Source of the DNA: Croceibacterium sp. TMG7-5b_MA50
Lineage (GTDB): Bacteria > Pseudomonadota > Alphaproteobacteria > Sphingomonadales > Sphingomonadaceae
Length of the DNA: 64,000 bases
Reading direction: 5' to 3'
NCBI RefSeq assembly: GCF_039830145.1
Contig: NZ_CP156082.1
Coordinates: forward strand, 328,001 to 392,000
The notes under the pieces: model-generated
Seen by the model: only the letters and a program-made list of their open reading frames with translations
Told to the model about the DNA's origin: nothing
The model's database searches: none
Translations under genes and position numbers: made by a program
Shown: positions 9,186 through 17,436 of the stretch, piece after piece
How the letters are laid out: each line of letters starts with the position of its first letter
Numbering within the stretch: the stretch's first letter is position 1

Positions 9186-10190
9186 ATGAGCTGTTCGGCC
9201 GGCCCCCTCGTGGATGCGTTCAACCGGCGCATCACCTATCTGCGCCTGTCGGTGACGGACCGCTGCGATCTGCGCTGCACCTATTGCATGCCCGAACGCA
9301 TGCAGTTCCTGCCCCGGCGCGAGGTGCTGAGCCTGGAGGAGATGCACCGGCTCGGCCTCGCCATGATCGATCGCGGCATCCGCAAGATCCGCCTGACGGG
9401 CGGCGAGCCCTTGGTGCGGCGCGATGTGATCGAACTGGTCCAGGCGCTCGGCCGCCGGATCGGTGACGGGTTGGAGGAGCTGACGCTTACCACCAACGGC
9501 ACACAGCTTGCCGCCTATGCCGACGCGCTGTTCGCCGCCGGCGTCCGCCGCGTGAACGTCTCGCTCGACACGCTCGACCCCGGCTTGTTCTTCGAACTGT
9601 CCCGGCGGGACCAGTTGGCGCAGGTGCTGGAGGGGATCCGCGCCGCCACCGCCGCGGGGCTGAAGGTCAAGCTCAACGCGGTGGCGCTGAAGGGGCTGAA
9701 CCAGCACGAACTGCCCGACCTGATCGCCTGGGCGCACGGCCATGGGCACGAGGTCACGCTGATCGAGGTCATGCCGTTGGGCGAGGTGGAAGGCGAGCGG
9801 GTCGACCATTACCTGCCGCTCACCGCCGTGCGGGACGAACTGGAACGGCGCTGGACGCTGGTGGACAGCCCGCACCGGTCCGGCGGGCCGGCCCGCTATG
9901 TCGATGTGGCGCAAACCGGCGGCCGGCTGGGCTTCATCACGCCGTTGACCAACAATTTCTGCGCCAGCTGCAACCGCATCCGGGTGACCGCGACGGGGCA
10001 GCTCTATGCCTGTCTCGGCGGGGCGGAACGGGTGGACCTGCGCACGGCCCTGCGCTCCGATGCGCCGGACCTGCAACTGGCGGCGGCGCTTGACACTGCC
10101 ATGGCGATCAAGCCCGAACGCCACCATTTCGCCCATGCGCGGGGTGCCGCACCGGCGCAGCCGCGGCATATGTCGCTGACGGGGGGCTGA
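9186..10190 (+). CDS. moaA: GTP 3',8-cyclase MoaA
   Basis: A 334-aa radical SAM enzyme that starts molybdenum cofactor synthesis by converting GTP to 3',8-cyclo-7,8-dihydro-GTP. The N-terminal cluster motif CDLRCTYC (CX3CX2C) binds the SAM iron-sulfur cluster, followed by LTGGEPLVRRD. The C-terminal cluster that binds GTP is FCASCNRIRVTATGQLYAC (CX2CX13C). The protein ends in Gly-Gly, which is required for activity in the family. The ATG at 10190 of moaD overlaps the stop (TGATG). It heads a compact moaADE operon 2.3 kb from the molybdoenzyme gene at 4.5 kb. Confidence 0.96.
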   Translation: MSCSAGPLVDAFNRRITYLRLSVTDRCDLRCTYCMPERMQFLPRREVLSLEEMHRLGLAMIDRGIRKIRLTGGEPLVRRDVIELVQALGRRIGDGLEELTLTTNGTQLAAYADALFAAGVRRVNVSLDTLDPGLFFELSRRDQLAQVLEGIRAATAAGLKVKLNAVALKGLNQHELPDLIAWAHGHGHEVTLIEVMPLGEVEGERVDHYLPLTAVRDELERRWTLVDSPHRSGGPARYVDVAQTGGRLGFITPLTNNFCASCNRIRVTATGQLYACLGGAERVDLRTALRSDAPDLQLAAALDTAMAIKPERHHFAHARGAAPAQPRHMSLTGG

Positions 10191-10429
10191 TGATCACTCT
10201 GGTGTTCCTGGGCAAGCTGGCGGAACTCGCCGGCACGCCGACGCGCGAGGTGTCGGCGCCGCTCGACTGGCCCGGCTTGCTCGGCGCGCTGGGGACGGCG
10301 CTGGCGGCGCAGGCCGCCAGTGATCGCGTGCGGCTGGCGCTGAATGGTGCGCTGCTGGCCGACAAGACGCAGTTGCAGGCTGCCGCCGGTGACGAGGTGG
10401 CGCTGCTGCCTCCGGTCAGCGGGGGCTGA
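10190..10429 (+). CDS. moaD: Molybdopterin synthase small subunit MoaD
   Basis: A 79-aa ubiquitin-like sulfur carrier for molybdopterin synthesis. It starts MITLVFLGKLAELAG, typical of the beta-grasp fold, and ends with the required PPVSGG; the terminal Gly is adenylated and thiocarboxylated by MoeB. The final residues contact MoaE. It overlaps moaA by one base and is followed almost directly by moaE, so the two synthase subunits are made together. Length is normal for MoaD. Confidence 0.94.
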   Translation: MITLVFLGKLAELAGTPTREVSAPLDWPGLLGALGTALAAQAASDRVRLALNGALLADKTQLQAAAGDEVALLPPVSGG

Positions 10430-10430
10430 G

Positions 10431-10904
10431 GTGACGGCCGACGTCCGCCTGCTGGATGCGCCGTTCGCGCCGGGCGAGGCGATCGACAGCTTCGCCGCCA
10501 CTCATGCGGAGGCGGGCGGCATCGCCAGCTTCGTGGGGCAGGTCCGGGCCGAGCAGGATGTGCTCGCGCTGGAGCTCACGCATTACGCGCCATTGACGCT
10601 GCCGGGCATGGAGGCGCTGGCGCACCAGGTTCAGGCGCGCTGGCAATTGGCGGGCCTGCTCATCTGGCACCGCACCGGTACCATGCGCCCGGGCGAGCCA
10701 ATCGTGCTGGTCGCCGCAGCCGCCCGCCACCGGCGTGATGCGTTTCAGGCGGCCGACTTCGCGATGGATCACCTGAAGTCCGATGCCTGGTTCTGGAAAC
10801 GGGAGCAGCGCGCCGACGGCTGGCACTGGATCGAGCCGCGCGAGCAGGATCATGCCGATCTTGCCCGTTGGCGGGACCGGGATGGCGAGGGCGCCGGGGC
10901 CTAG
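10431..10904 (+). CDS. moaE: Molybdopterin synthase catalytic subunit MoaE
   Basis: A 157-aa catalytic subunit that inserts two sulfurs, delivered by MoaD, into cyclic pyranopterin monophosphate. Recognisable motifs are FVGQVRAEQ, LELTHYAPLTLPGMEAL, HRTGTMRPGEPIVLVA, and the active-site region RRDAFQAADFAMDHLKSDAWFWKRE with the conserved lysines. The start is the GTG at 10431, one base after the moaD stop; longer frames would run into moaD. The C-terminal acidic/Arg-rich tail is unremarkable. Its 3' end overlaps the convergent lipoprotein gene by four bases. Confidence 0.94.
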   Translation: MTADVRLLDAPFAPGEAIDSFAATHAEAGGIASFVGQVRAEQDVLALELTHYAPLTLPGMEALAHQVQARWQLAGLLIWHRTGTMRPGEPIVLVAAAARHRRDAFQAADFAMDHLKSDAWFWKREQRADGWHWIEPREQDHADLARWRDRDGEGAGA

Positions 10905-11386
10905 CGGGCGAGGTCCGCCAGCACCCGGTCCTCCTCGGCGGCCAGCGCCTCCACCTCCGCCAGCACGGCGGCGAGGCGGTTCAGGTCCTCACCCGCATTG
11001 GAGGCATCGACATACAGCCGGTCGATGCTGGCGAGTGGCACCAGTGTGCGGCTGCGCGCTGCGGCGAGGGAGGCGCGGGCGACCTCGGCCCGGGCCCATG
11101 CCTCGCCACTGGTGGCCCCGCGTGCGGCGACGACGGTCCGGGTCGCCCTGGCGGCTTCGGTGGTGAAGGCGGCATGCGCGCTGCGGGCTTCCGCCGCCAG
11201 CGCCTCCAGGCTGGCGAGGGTCGTGCTGGCCGGCGCCGGCGGGACGTAGGCGGGCGGCGGGGTCCACTGGCCGGTCTGCCGCTCGGCCGGGCGAATCGCC
11301 AGGCTCGGATAGCCTTCCGCCGCACCGGCACAGGCCGACAGCAGGACAGGCAGCAGGAGGGCGGCGAGAATGGGATTGCAGCGCAT
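10901..11386 (-). CDS. Hypothetical lipoprotein with alpha-helical coiled body
   Basis: A 161-aa predicted lipoprotein. The signal sequence MRCNPILAALLLPVLLSACA ends in a lipobox LSAC, so Cys19 would be lipidated. After a Pro-rich linker (about 45-60) the rest is Ala/Glu/Arg-rich and probably forms an antiparallel helical hairpin (LEALAAEARSAHAAF, LAEVEALAAEEDRVL). I do not recognise the family. The start at 11386 is chosen because it gives the clean lipoprotein signal. It converges on moaE and has no obvious functional tie to its neighbours. Confidence 0.75.
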   Translation of the reverse strand: MRCNPILAALLLPVLLSACAGAAEGYPSLAIRPAERQTGQWTPPPAYVPPAPASTTLASLEALAAEARSAHAAFTTEAARATRTVVAARGATSGEAWARAEVARASLAAARSRTLVPLASIDRLYVDASNAGEDLNRLAAVLAEVEALAAEEDRVLADLAR

Positions 11387-11563
11387 CGTCCACCGCCTTA
11401 GCGGGGGCGGGGCGGCAGGGCCAGATGGCCGGTTCGGGCAGTGCGCAGGCATTGACAGCCGCGCCGCCGTCCCTTAACGGCCCTGCACTTTCCGGCGCCC
11501 GTTTCGGGTGCCTCTTTTGGCGTTCCGCGGTGGGGCGCCCTCGCAGAACGGATACGAGAGACC

Positions 11564-11866
11564 ATGTTCGCAGTAGTGCGCACCGGCGGCAAGCAGTACC
11601 GCGTCGCCGCAGGAGACAAGATCGCGGTCGAGAAGCTGGCGGGCGACGCTGGCGAGACGATCACGCTGGGCGATGTGCTGCTGGCTGGCGAAGGCGGCGA
11701 TCTGGCCGACGTGGCGGGCGTGACCGTCAGCGCGGAGATCATCGCGCAGGCCAAGAGCGAGAAGGTGGTCGTGTTCAAGAAGCGCCGCCGTCACAATTAC
11801 CGCCGCAAGAACGGTCATCGCCAGCAGCTGACCCTGCTGCGCATCGTTTCGGTCGGCAAGGCCTGA
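11564..11866 (+). CDS. rplU: 50S ribosomal protein L21
   Basis: A 100-aa ribosomal protein L21 of normal length. It begins [20 protein letters not shown] and has the basic RNA-binding stretch [20 protein letters not shown], where L21 contacts 23S rRNA. It is followed after 28 bases by rpmA, the standard L21-L27 pair. The upstream leader (about 11460-11563) contains no gene and probably holds the promoter. Confidence 0.98.
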   Translation: MFAVVRTGGKQYRVAAGDKIAVEKLAGDAGETITLGDVLLAGEGGDLADVAGVTVSAEIIAQAKSEKVVVFKKRRRHNYRRKNGHRQQLTLLRIVSVGKA

Positions 11867-11894
11867 GCCCGTCGGGCCCGAAGGAGTTTAGACA

Positions 11895-12164
11895 ATGGCA
11901 CACAAGAAAGCAGGCGGCTCGTCGCGCAACGGTCGCGACTCGGAAGGCCGGCGCCTCGGCGTGAAGAAGTTCGGCGGTCAGGAAGTGATCGGCGGCAACA
12001 TTATCGTGCGCCAGCGGGGGACGAAGTTCTACCCGGGCGCCAATGTCGGCATGGGCAAGGATCACACCCTGTTTGCCACCGCGGAAGGCCGCGTGCGCTT
12101 CCACCAGGGCAAGCTGGGCCGTTCCTACGTGTCCGTGGACATGATGGCCGAGGCTGCCGAATAA
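11895..12164 (+). CDS. rpmA: 50S ribosomal protein L27
   Basis: An 89-aa ribosomal protein L27. The N-terminus [20 protein letters not shown] reaches toward the peptidyl transferase centre, and [19 protein letters not shown] is the conserved core. There is no N-terminal cleavage extension of the Firmicutes type. A clear AAGGAG lies upstream. It shares a transcript with rplU, and a strong terminator follows. Confidence 0.98.
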   Translation: MAHKKAGGSSRNGRDSEGRRLGVKKFGGQEVIGGNIIVRQRGTKFYPGANVGMGKDHTLFATAEGRVRFHQGKLGRSYVSVDMMAEAAE

Positions 12165-12238
12165 CATACGGACAGGTCGCTGACGGGGCTGTCCAGACGG
12201 GATGGCCCAGCCGGCGACATGAAACCGGCATCGACAGA

Positions 12239-12270
12239 GGGAGATGGGGCCGCCCCGTCTCCCTTTTTTG
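12239..12270 (+). terminator. Rho-independent terminator after rplU-rpmA
   Basis: An 11-bp GC-rich stem (GGGAGATGGGG paired with CCCCGTCTCCC, one G-T pair) with a 3-base loop is followed directly by six T residues. It lies 75 bases after the rpmA stop and ends the ribosomal protein operon. Confidence 0.9.
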
Positions 12271-12382
12271 CATTCTCCCTCTCCGCCGGCAGCCCGCCAG
12301 CATCAATTTGCAACAGGGTTGCCATCACTTCGCCACACGCACCTGCAAAGGACGGGTGCGTGGCGGGATTGGAGACACGAGA

Positions 12383-12973
12383 ATGTTCATCCGCACCGAA
12401 CGGCTGTTCCTGCGGCCTGCCTGGGAAGAGGATGCGCCCGCGCTAACGCGCGCGATCGCGCACGAGCAGGTGGCGCGGATGCTTGCCCGCGTGCCCTGGC
12501 CTTACGAGGAGGCCGACGCGCTCGCCTGGATCGGCGCACCGCGCGATCCGTACCTGCCCAGCCTGCTGGTGACCCTGCCGGACCTGGGCGGGCAGATCAT
12601 CGGCGGCTGCGGGCTGCATTGCTTCGGCAATGATCGCCCGGCGGAGGTCGGCTACTGGATCACGCCCACGCTGCAGGGGCGCGGCTTCGCGCGGGAGGCG
12701 CTGGGCGGTCTGCTGGAGCTCGCCCGTGGCTTGGGTCACCGCCGGCTGGGTGGGCGGCACATGGCCGACAACCCGGCATCGGGCCACGTGCTGCTCGCGG
12801 CCGGCTTTCGGCCCACCGGGCAGACTTATGTCCTCGCCAGTCTTGCGCGGGGCGGGCCGGTGGCCACGGTCGAATATCTGGCGGACCTGACGGCGGAAGA
12901 ACCGCAACCAGTTCCGCCGGCCTGCTGGACCACCCCGGCGCCTTATGTCGCCGGGATCAACGCCGCCGCCTGA
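12383..12973 (+). CDS. GNAT-family N-acetyltransferase
   Basis: A 196-aa acetyltransferase of the RimJ/RimL-like branch. It opens with MFIRTERLFLRPAWEEDAPA, has the beta-strand QIIGGCGLHC, EVGYWITPTLQGRGFAREAL as the acetyl-CoA pyrophosphate-binding loop (Q/RxxGxG/A), and NPASGHVLLAAGFRPTG near the end. Such enzymes acetylate protein N-termini, amino acids or antibiotics; the acceptor is unknown. The start at 12383 gives the canonical N-terminus. It is convergent with the metal-dependent hydrolase gene, whose stop lies inside its 3' end. Confidence 0.87.
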   Translation: MFIRTERLFLRPAWEEDAPALTRAIAHEQVARMLARVPWPYEEADALAWIGAPRDPYLPSLLVTLPDLGGQIIGGCGLHCFGNDRPAEVGYWITPTLQGRGFAREALGGLLELARGLGHRRLGGRHMADNPASGHVLLAAGFRPTGQTYVLASLARGGPVATVEYLADLTAEEPQPVPPACWTTPAPYVAGINAAA

Positions 12974-13848
12974 CCCTTGCGGGTGCGGGGCGCGTCGTAG
13001 CCCCGCACCAATGCGGAATCGTCCCGATCCCATGGATGGAAGCCGGGCAGGAAGAACGACGCCCAGGCCGGTAGCAGCCGGCGCAGCATGCCCGGTCGGC
13101 CCAGCAGGTACCAGCCAAGCCGCGCCTTGGCCCGCCAGCCGGTGATCCCGTCCTGCGCCATCAGGTCCAGCGCATCGGCGTTGGCGCTGCGCATGAAGTT
13201 GCGCGTCACGCGCAGCATCAGGGCAGAACGCAGCGACCAGCGCCGCCACCGGCTCCAGCCCCGTGTCGCATGGTTCCAGGTGTCGAAGGCGACCGCCTTG
13301 TGCTCGATCTCCTCAACGGAATGCCAGCGCCACAATTCCGCCTGCTCGTTTTCGCCGGTGATGTAGCGGCCGGGCTGCGCCAGGAACTCGTGCGCGAACA
13401 GGGCGGTGAAATGCTCCAGCGCGACGGTCACTCCCAGCCACACGATGGGCGGCTGTTCGCGTACCTGGCCGATCAACGAATGCAGCCGCGCCTCGACCGC
13501 CGTCAGGTCGTACCCGGCATCGGCGACCGCGCGGTTGAAGGCGAGGTGTTCGCGGGTGTGGTTCACCTCCTGCTTCACGAAGTCGCGGATCTCCGCCGCC
13601 AGCCTGGGCGGCACGCCGTCGCGGAAGGCTTTCACCGCATCAATAAACAGCGTCTCGCCTTCGGGGAAGGTGACGGACAGCCCGTTCAGCCAGGCCGTGC
13701 CGACCGGGTCGCCATCGGCCCACCAGCGGGCGGCAGGCGCATGACCATGGCGCGCGCGGCCAAAGCGGCGGTCGCGCACCTGGATGGGCGGGGTCGCCGG
13801 CTGCTTGCCGACGGGCGAGGTGCCTTCTAGGCCATTGATCCTGTTCAT
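12943..13848 (-). CDS. Predicted metal-dependent hydrolase (PF10118-like)
   Basis: A 301-aa protein matching the family described as predicted metal-dependent hydrolases (PF10118). Conserved acidic and His residues that could bind metal occur in EVNHTREHLAFN, ALEHFTALFAHEF and WHSVEEIEHKAVAFD, a pattern like diiron four-helix proteins. The function is not established. It is divergent from a TetR gene with only 28 bases between the starts, an arrangement common for this family, so the TetR protein probably controls it. The 3' end overlaps the GNAT gene by 31 bases. Confidence 0.8.
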   Translation of the reverse strand: MNRINGLEGTSPVGKQPATPPIQVRDRRFGRARHGHAPAARWWADGDPVGTAWLNGLSVTFPEGETLFIDAVKAFRDGVPPRLAAEIRDFVKQEVNHTREHLAFNRAVADAGYDLTAVEARLHSLIGQVREQPPIVWLGVTVALEHFTALFAHEFLAQPGRYITGENEQAELWRWHSVEEIEHKAVAFDTWNHATRGWSRWRRWSLRSALMLRVTRNFMRSANADALDLMAQDGITGWRAKARLGWYLLGRPGMLRRLLPAWASFFLPGFHPWDRDDSALVRGYDAPRTRKGQAAALIPAT

Positions 13849-13868
13849 GCCGTCAAGCTGGGATTAGC

Positions 13869-13882
13869 TGACACCAATGTCA
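13869..13882. promoter_or_regulatory. Candidate TetR operator
   Basis: The palindrome TGACA-CCAA-TGTCA lies in the 28-bp divergent gap and extends over the ATG of the TetR gene. Position and symmetry suggest that the TetR protein represses both itself and the metal-dependent hydrolase gene here. Not tested against relatives. Confidence 0.4.
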
Positions 13883-14449
13883 ATAAGAACGCGCCTGTCA
13901 TCGGAGGAGAGCCGTGCGTTGGCGCTGGCCGCCGCGCATGCGCTGCTCTTGGCGGATGGTCCCGCGGCGGTGACGCTGAAGGCGGTGGCGGCCAAGGTCG
14001 GGCGGACCCATGCCAACCTGCTGCACCATTTCGGCAGCGCGGCGGGCCTGCAGCAGGCGCTGGCCCAGCACCTGACGGCGCAGGTCGCCGCCTCCATCGC
14101 GGCGTCGGTGCAGGGTGGCCTCGCATCGCCGCGCGCGATCGTCGACCTGGTGTTCGACGCCTTCGGGCCGGGGGGCGGGGGCGCGCTGGCGCAGTGGATG
14201 CTGGCGACCGGGCAGGACGGTGCGCTTGATCCCTTCGCCGCCGCGATCCGGCAGGTGGTGGACGGCCTTTTCGGCAATGGCAGCGCGGCGCCCGCGCGCC
14301 TGCACGAGACTGCGCTGGCGCTGGTGCTGCTGGCGCTGGGCGATGCGCTGCTGGGTCAGCGGCTGGCGGGCGCCATGGACCTCGGTCCCGGCGCCGCGCG
14401 CACGCAGGCGGAGGCGCTGGTCGCCGCCGCGCTGGCTCAGCCTTCCTGA
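13877..14449 (+). CDS. TetR-family transcriptional regulator
   Basis: A 190-aa regulator. The N-terminal helix-turn-helix is seen in VTLKAVAAKVGRTHANLLHHFGSAAGL, close to the TetR consensus (the usual Tyr-Tyr/Phe-His-Phe turn appears as LLHHF). The C-terminal two thirds are Ala/Leu/Gly-rich helices for ligand binding and dimerisation. It is divergent from the predicted metal-dependent hydrolase. A palindrome covers its start codon. The 3' end overlaps the convergent ygfZ by 13 bases. The effector is unknown. Confidence 0.85.
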   Translation: MSIRTRLSSEESRALALAAAHALLLADGPAAVTLKAVAAKVGRTHANLLHHFGSAAGLQQALAQHLTAQVAASIAASVQGGLASPRAIVDLVFDAFGPGGGGALAQWMLATGQDGALDPFAAAIRQVVDGLFGNGSAAPARLHETALALVLLALGDALLGQRLAGAMDLGPGAARTQAEALVAAALAQPS

Positions 14450-15159
14450 AGCGGCATCCACCCGGGCCGCAGGTCGGCGGGAATGTCAGCGACCCGCAGA
14501 TGATCGACGGCGAGCCCCAGCTCCGGATATTCCACCCGCCGCCGCGTCGCGTCACCACGGTCCGCCGGCACCACCACCAGCCGGCGATTGACCTTCTGGC
14601 GCCAGTTCATGCGTGCCGTGTTCTCCTGCCCGACATAGCATCCCTTGGTGAAGCTGACCCCGTTCAGCTCCACCGCATTGGCCTCCAGCCACAGCGTGTC
14701 GCCCAGCTCCGTGCGGCCTTCCGCCACGCCCAGTGACAGCCGGTGACGCAGCCACGCGCCATCCGCCGCCGGCGCGCTGCCATCGGCCGGGCCGATCCAT
14801 CGCCGCCCCAGCGCAGGCAGGCGCGGATCGGGCGAACCCGCCGCGCCGTCCGCCTGCCAGTACACCGCCAACGCATCGTCGCGGGCGATACCGATCTTCT
14901 TGCGCAGGCGATAAAGCGACAGCCGCCGGACCAGCTCGTCCGCGAACGCCGCCTCGCAGTCCAGGAGCAGCGATCCGTCCTCTCCCGGCCAGACCAGGAA
15001 GTCGAACAGCGCCTTGCCCTGCGCGCTCAGCAGCCCGGCCCATGCGGGCAGCGCGCCACCGACATCGTTCGTCACCAGCCCCTGCAGGAATGCGGCCGGC
15101 GCGTCACCTTCGTCGCTGAGCCGTATCACGGCCCGATCGTACAGACGTCCCTGTTCCAT
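14437..15159 (-). CDS. ygfZ: Folate-binding protein YgfZ
   Basis: A 240-aa protein of the YgfZ/GcvT family, which supports repair or assembly of certain Fe-S enzymes (such as the tRNA-modifying MiaB) in a folate-dependent way. The family signature KGCYVGQE with its conserved Cys is present, preceded by ELNGVSFT. The N-terminal LQGLVTNDV is also typical. I took the ATG at 15159 because it gives the usual N-terminus; the frame stays open upstream by chance. It is divergent from the phospholipase D-like gene. Confidence 0.9.
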   Translation of the reverse strand: MEQGRLYDRAVIRLSDEGDAPAAFLQGLVTNDVGGALPAWAGLLSAQGKALFDFLVWPGEDGSLLLDCEAAFADELVRRLSLYRLRKKIGIARDDALAVYWQADGAAGSPDPRLPALGRRWIGPADGSAPAADGAWLRHRLSLGVAEGRTELGDTLWLEANAVELNGVSFTKGCYVGQENTARMNWRQKVNRRLVVVPADRGDATRRRVEYPELGLAVDHLRVADIPADLRPGWMPLQEG

Positions 15160-15205
15160 GGCGCCCAGATGGCAGGCACATGCCCGGTTGCAAGCCCCGC
15201 CGCAA

Positions 15206-16849
15206 ATGGCCACGGTGCCGCTCATGCGCGTCCCCCCCTGGATCAAGGCCCATCCCGTGGCCGCCACCGCCGCCGCGCTCGCCGCCGGCTTCGGCACGCT
15301 GGTGCTCGCCAGCCGCCTGCCGCGCCGCCACCGGCCCCGCAGCGAGCCGATTCCCCGCCACGCCCCGCCCCAGCGGGAGACGCGGCTGGCCAAGGGGGCG
15401 GAACGGCAATGCGCGGCGCATCCGGGCCTGTCGGGCCTGCACTTGCTGGAAGATGGGCTGGATGCCTTTGCCGCCCGCCTGCTGCTGATCCGCCGGGCGC
15501 AGCGCACGCTCGACCTGCAATATTACATCTGGCACGGCGACCGCACCGGCACCCTGCTGCTGGAGGAGCTGCACAAGGCGGCGGAGCGGGGCGTGCGGGT
15601 TCGGGTGCTGCTGGACGACAACGGCATCGCCGGGCTGGATCGCGCGCTGGCCGCGCTCGACGCCCATCCGCTGATCGAGGTGCGGCTGTTCAACCCGTTC
15701 CGCATCCGCTGGCCCAAGGCGGTCGGCTTCCTGACGGACTTCCGCCGCCTGAACCGGCGGATGCACAACAAGAGCCTGACGGCGGATTGCGCCGCCACCA
15801 TCGTCGGCGGGCGCAACATCGGCGACGAATATTTCGGCGCGCACGAAGGGCCGCTGTTCGCCGACCTGGACGTGCTGGCGATCGGCGAGGTGGTCCCGGA
15901 GGTTGCGGCCGACTTCCAGCGGTACTGGAAGTGCGCCGCCGCCTTCCCCGCCACGCAGATCCTGTGGCCGGTCGGACAGGCGCAGCGCCGCAAGCTGGCC
16001 CGCAGGGCCTCGCTGGTGGAGCGGGATGCCTCCGCCCGCGCCTATGTGGAGCGGATCGAGACGCTGCCGCTGCTCGACCAGCTGGAGGACGGCACGCTGC
16101 CGCTGCACTGGGCGCCGGTCGACATGATCAGCGACGATCCCCGCAAGATCGCGGGCAAGGCAGGGCGCCGCGGCCTGCTCGCCGGGCAGCTCCAGAAGGC
16201 GATCGGCACCCCGCGGCAGGAATTCGGCATTATCTCCGGCTACTTCGTGCCAGGGGAGCGCAATGTGGCGGAGCTGTGCGAACTGGCGCGGCAGGGCGTG
16301 ACCGTCTGCGTCCTGACCAACGGCTATTCCGCCAGCGACGTGCCGATGGTCCATGCCGGCTATGCACCGTGGCGGCGACAATTGCTGGCAGCGGGCGTCC
16401 ACCTGTGGGAGATCGCGCGGAGCGACCAGGACCGCCTCACCCGCAAGCAACGGCGGCGCGGCGTGCGGCTGGGCATCGGCAGCAATCTGGCGGGCAGCGG
16501 CACGGGGCGGACCGCCGCCTATCGCGCCGGCGCATCGACGCTGCATGCCAAGACCTTCACCGTGGATCGGGAACGCCTGTTCATCGGCTCCTTCAACCTC
16601 GACCAGCGCTCCATCGACCTCAATACGGAAATGGGCTTCATCATCCGCTCCCCCGAACTTGCCGGGCAGGTCGCCGATGCCTTTGCCGATGGCATTCCGC
16701 GCCACGCCTGGCGCGTGCGCCTGGGGCAGGGCGGCGCCATGGAGTGGGAGCGGGAGGGCGAGGTCTGCCGGTCGGAACCGGGGATGGGCTGGGCCGCGCA
16801 CCTGATGATCGCGGTCGCCAGCCGCCTGCCGATCGCATGGCTGTTGTAA
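15206..16849 (+). CDS. Phospholipase D-like (cardiolipin synthase-like) protein
   Basis: A 547-aa member of the phospholipase D superfamily, related to cardiolipin synthase C (ClsC/YmdC) type enzymes. Both HKD motifs are intact: HNKSLTAD with GGRNIGDEYF after it, and LHAKTFTVD followed by FIGSFNLDQRS. A hydrophobic N-terminal stretch (about residues 18-38) is likely a membrane anchor. Motifs RTLDLQYYIWHGDRTG and RVLLDDNG are typical. It probably makes cardiolipin or otherwise transfers phosphatidyl groups. The start is uncertain: ATGs at 15206 and 15224 are both possible, neither with a strong ribosome binding site. Confidence 0.85.
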   Translation: MATVPLMRVPPWIKAHPVAATAAALAAGFGTLVLASRLPRRHRPRSEPIPRHAPPQRETRLAKGAERQCAAHPGLSGLHLLEDGLDAFAARLLLIRRAQRTLDLQYYIWHGDRTGTLLLEELHKAAERGVRVRVLLDDNGIAGLDRALAALDAHPLIEVRLFNPFRIRWPKAVGFLTDFRRLNRRMHNKSLTADCAATIVGGRNIGDEYFGAHEGPLFADLDVLAIGEVVPEVAADFQRYWKCAAAFPATQILWPVGQAQRRKLARRASLVERDASARAYVERIETLPLLDQLEDGTLPLHWAPVDMISDDPRKIAGKAGRRGLLAGQLQKAIGTPRQEFGIISGYFVPGERNVAELCELARQGVTVCVLTNGYSASDVPMVHAGYAPWRRQLLAAGVHLWEIARSDQDRLTRKQRRRGVRLGIGSNLAGSGTGRTAAYRAGASTLHAKTFTVDRERLFIGSFNLDQRSIDLNTEMGFIIRSPELAGQVADAFADGIPRHAWRVRLGQGGAMEWEREGEVCRSEPGMGWAAHLMIAVASRLPIAWLL

Positions 16850-16934
16850 CGGCGCTGGCAATCGCCCCGGCGATCCGATAGCCTTCCATTGCGGGCGACA
16901 AAGACCCGCGAATTACATGGGAGGATTCCAGCCG

Positions 16935-17351
16935 ATGGCGCTGACGATCTTGCAAGGGGCCGTGGTGGGCACGCTGGCGCTGGCGGTGCCGGCGGGCGGA
17001 TACTGGTTGAACCAGCTTGGCTCCACCGATGTGCGGTTCCTGCGCGGTACGGATACGACCACGCTGGCGGGCAGCGTGGAAGGTGACGGCTCGCATGATT
17101 ACCGTGTCCGCGCGCGCGCCGGGCAGGTGCTGGAAGTGGCGCTGGACGGATCGCCGCTGATCGCGTTCGACGTGCTGGTGCCGGGTGATGGCGAGCCGAT
17201 CGCCAGCGGATCGGGCGCGCAGGACATTCGCCAGAACCTGGTCAAGGGCGGCGCCTACACGATCCGCGTGCATCATCAGCCCGGCGCGGATGATCGCGGC
17301 AATGATCCGTTTGCCCTGAAGGTCCGCCTGCACCGGCCCACCGAAAGCTGA
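16935..17351 (+). CDS. Hypothetical exported beta-sandwich-like protein
   Basis: A 138-aa protein with an N-terminal hydrophobic segment (about residues 4-24), probably an uncleaved or cleaved signal. The body (GSHDYRVRARAGQVLEVALD, FDVLVPGDGEPIASGS, GGAYTIRVHHQPG) resembles a small beta-sandwich repeat found in many secreted bacterial proteins, including some annotated as lysozyme-inhibitor-like; I cannot name its function. The start at 16935 has GGGAGG about ten bases upstream; an ATG at 16917 is less well placed. It is co-directional with and downstream of the phospholipase D-like gene. Confidence 0.7.
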   Translation: MALTILQGAVVGTLALAVPAGGYWLNQLGSTDVRFLRGTDTTTLAGSVEGDGSHDYRVRARAGQVLEVALDGSPLIAFDVLVPGDGEPIASGSGAQDIRQNLVKGGAYTIRVHHQPGADDRGNDPFALKVRLHRPTES

Positions 17352-17436
17352 TGGCGACAAGCTGACGGGTGAAGGCGGGGGAAAACGCCCCGCCATTGTC
17401 AGGCTCGGCCTTGGGCATGCGCGTGCTGCCCGCTAC

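Noticed and set aside
12944-13830. Plus-strand frames opposite the metal-dependent hydrolase
   Set aside because: No motif; the minus-strand protein has conserved His/Glu clusters.
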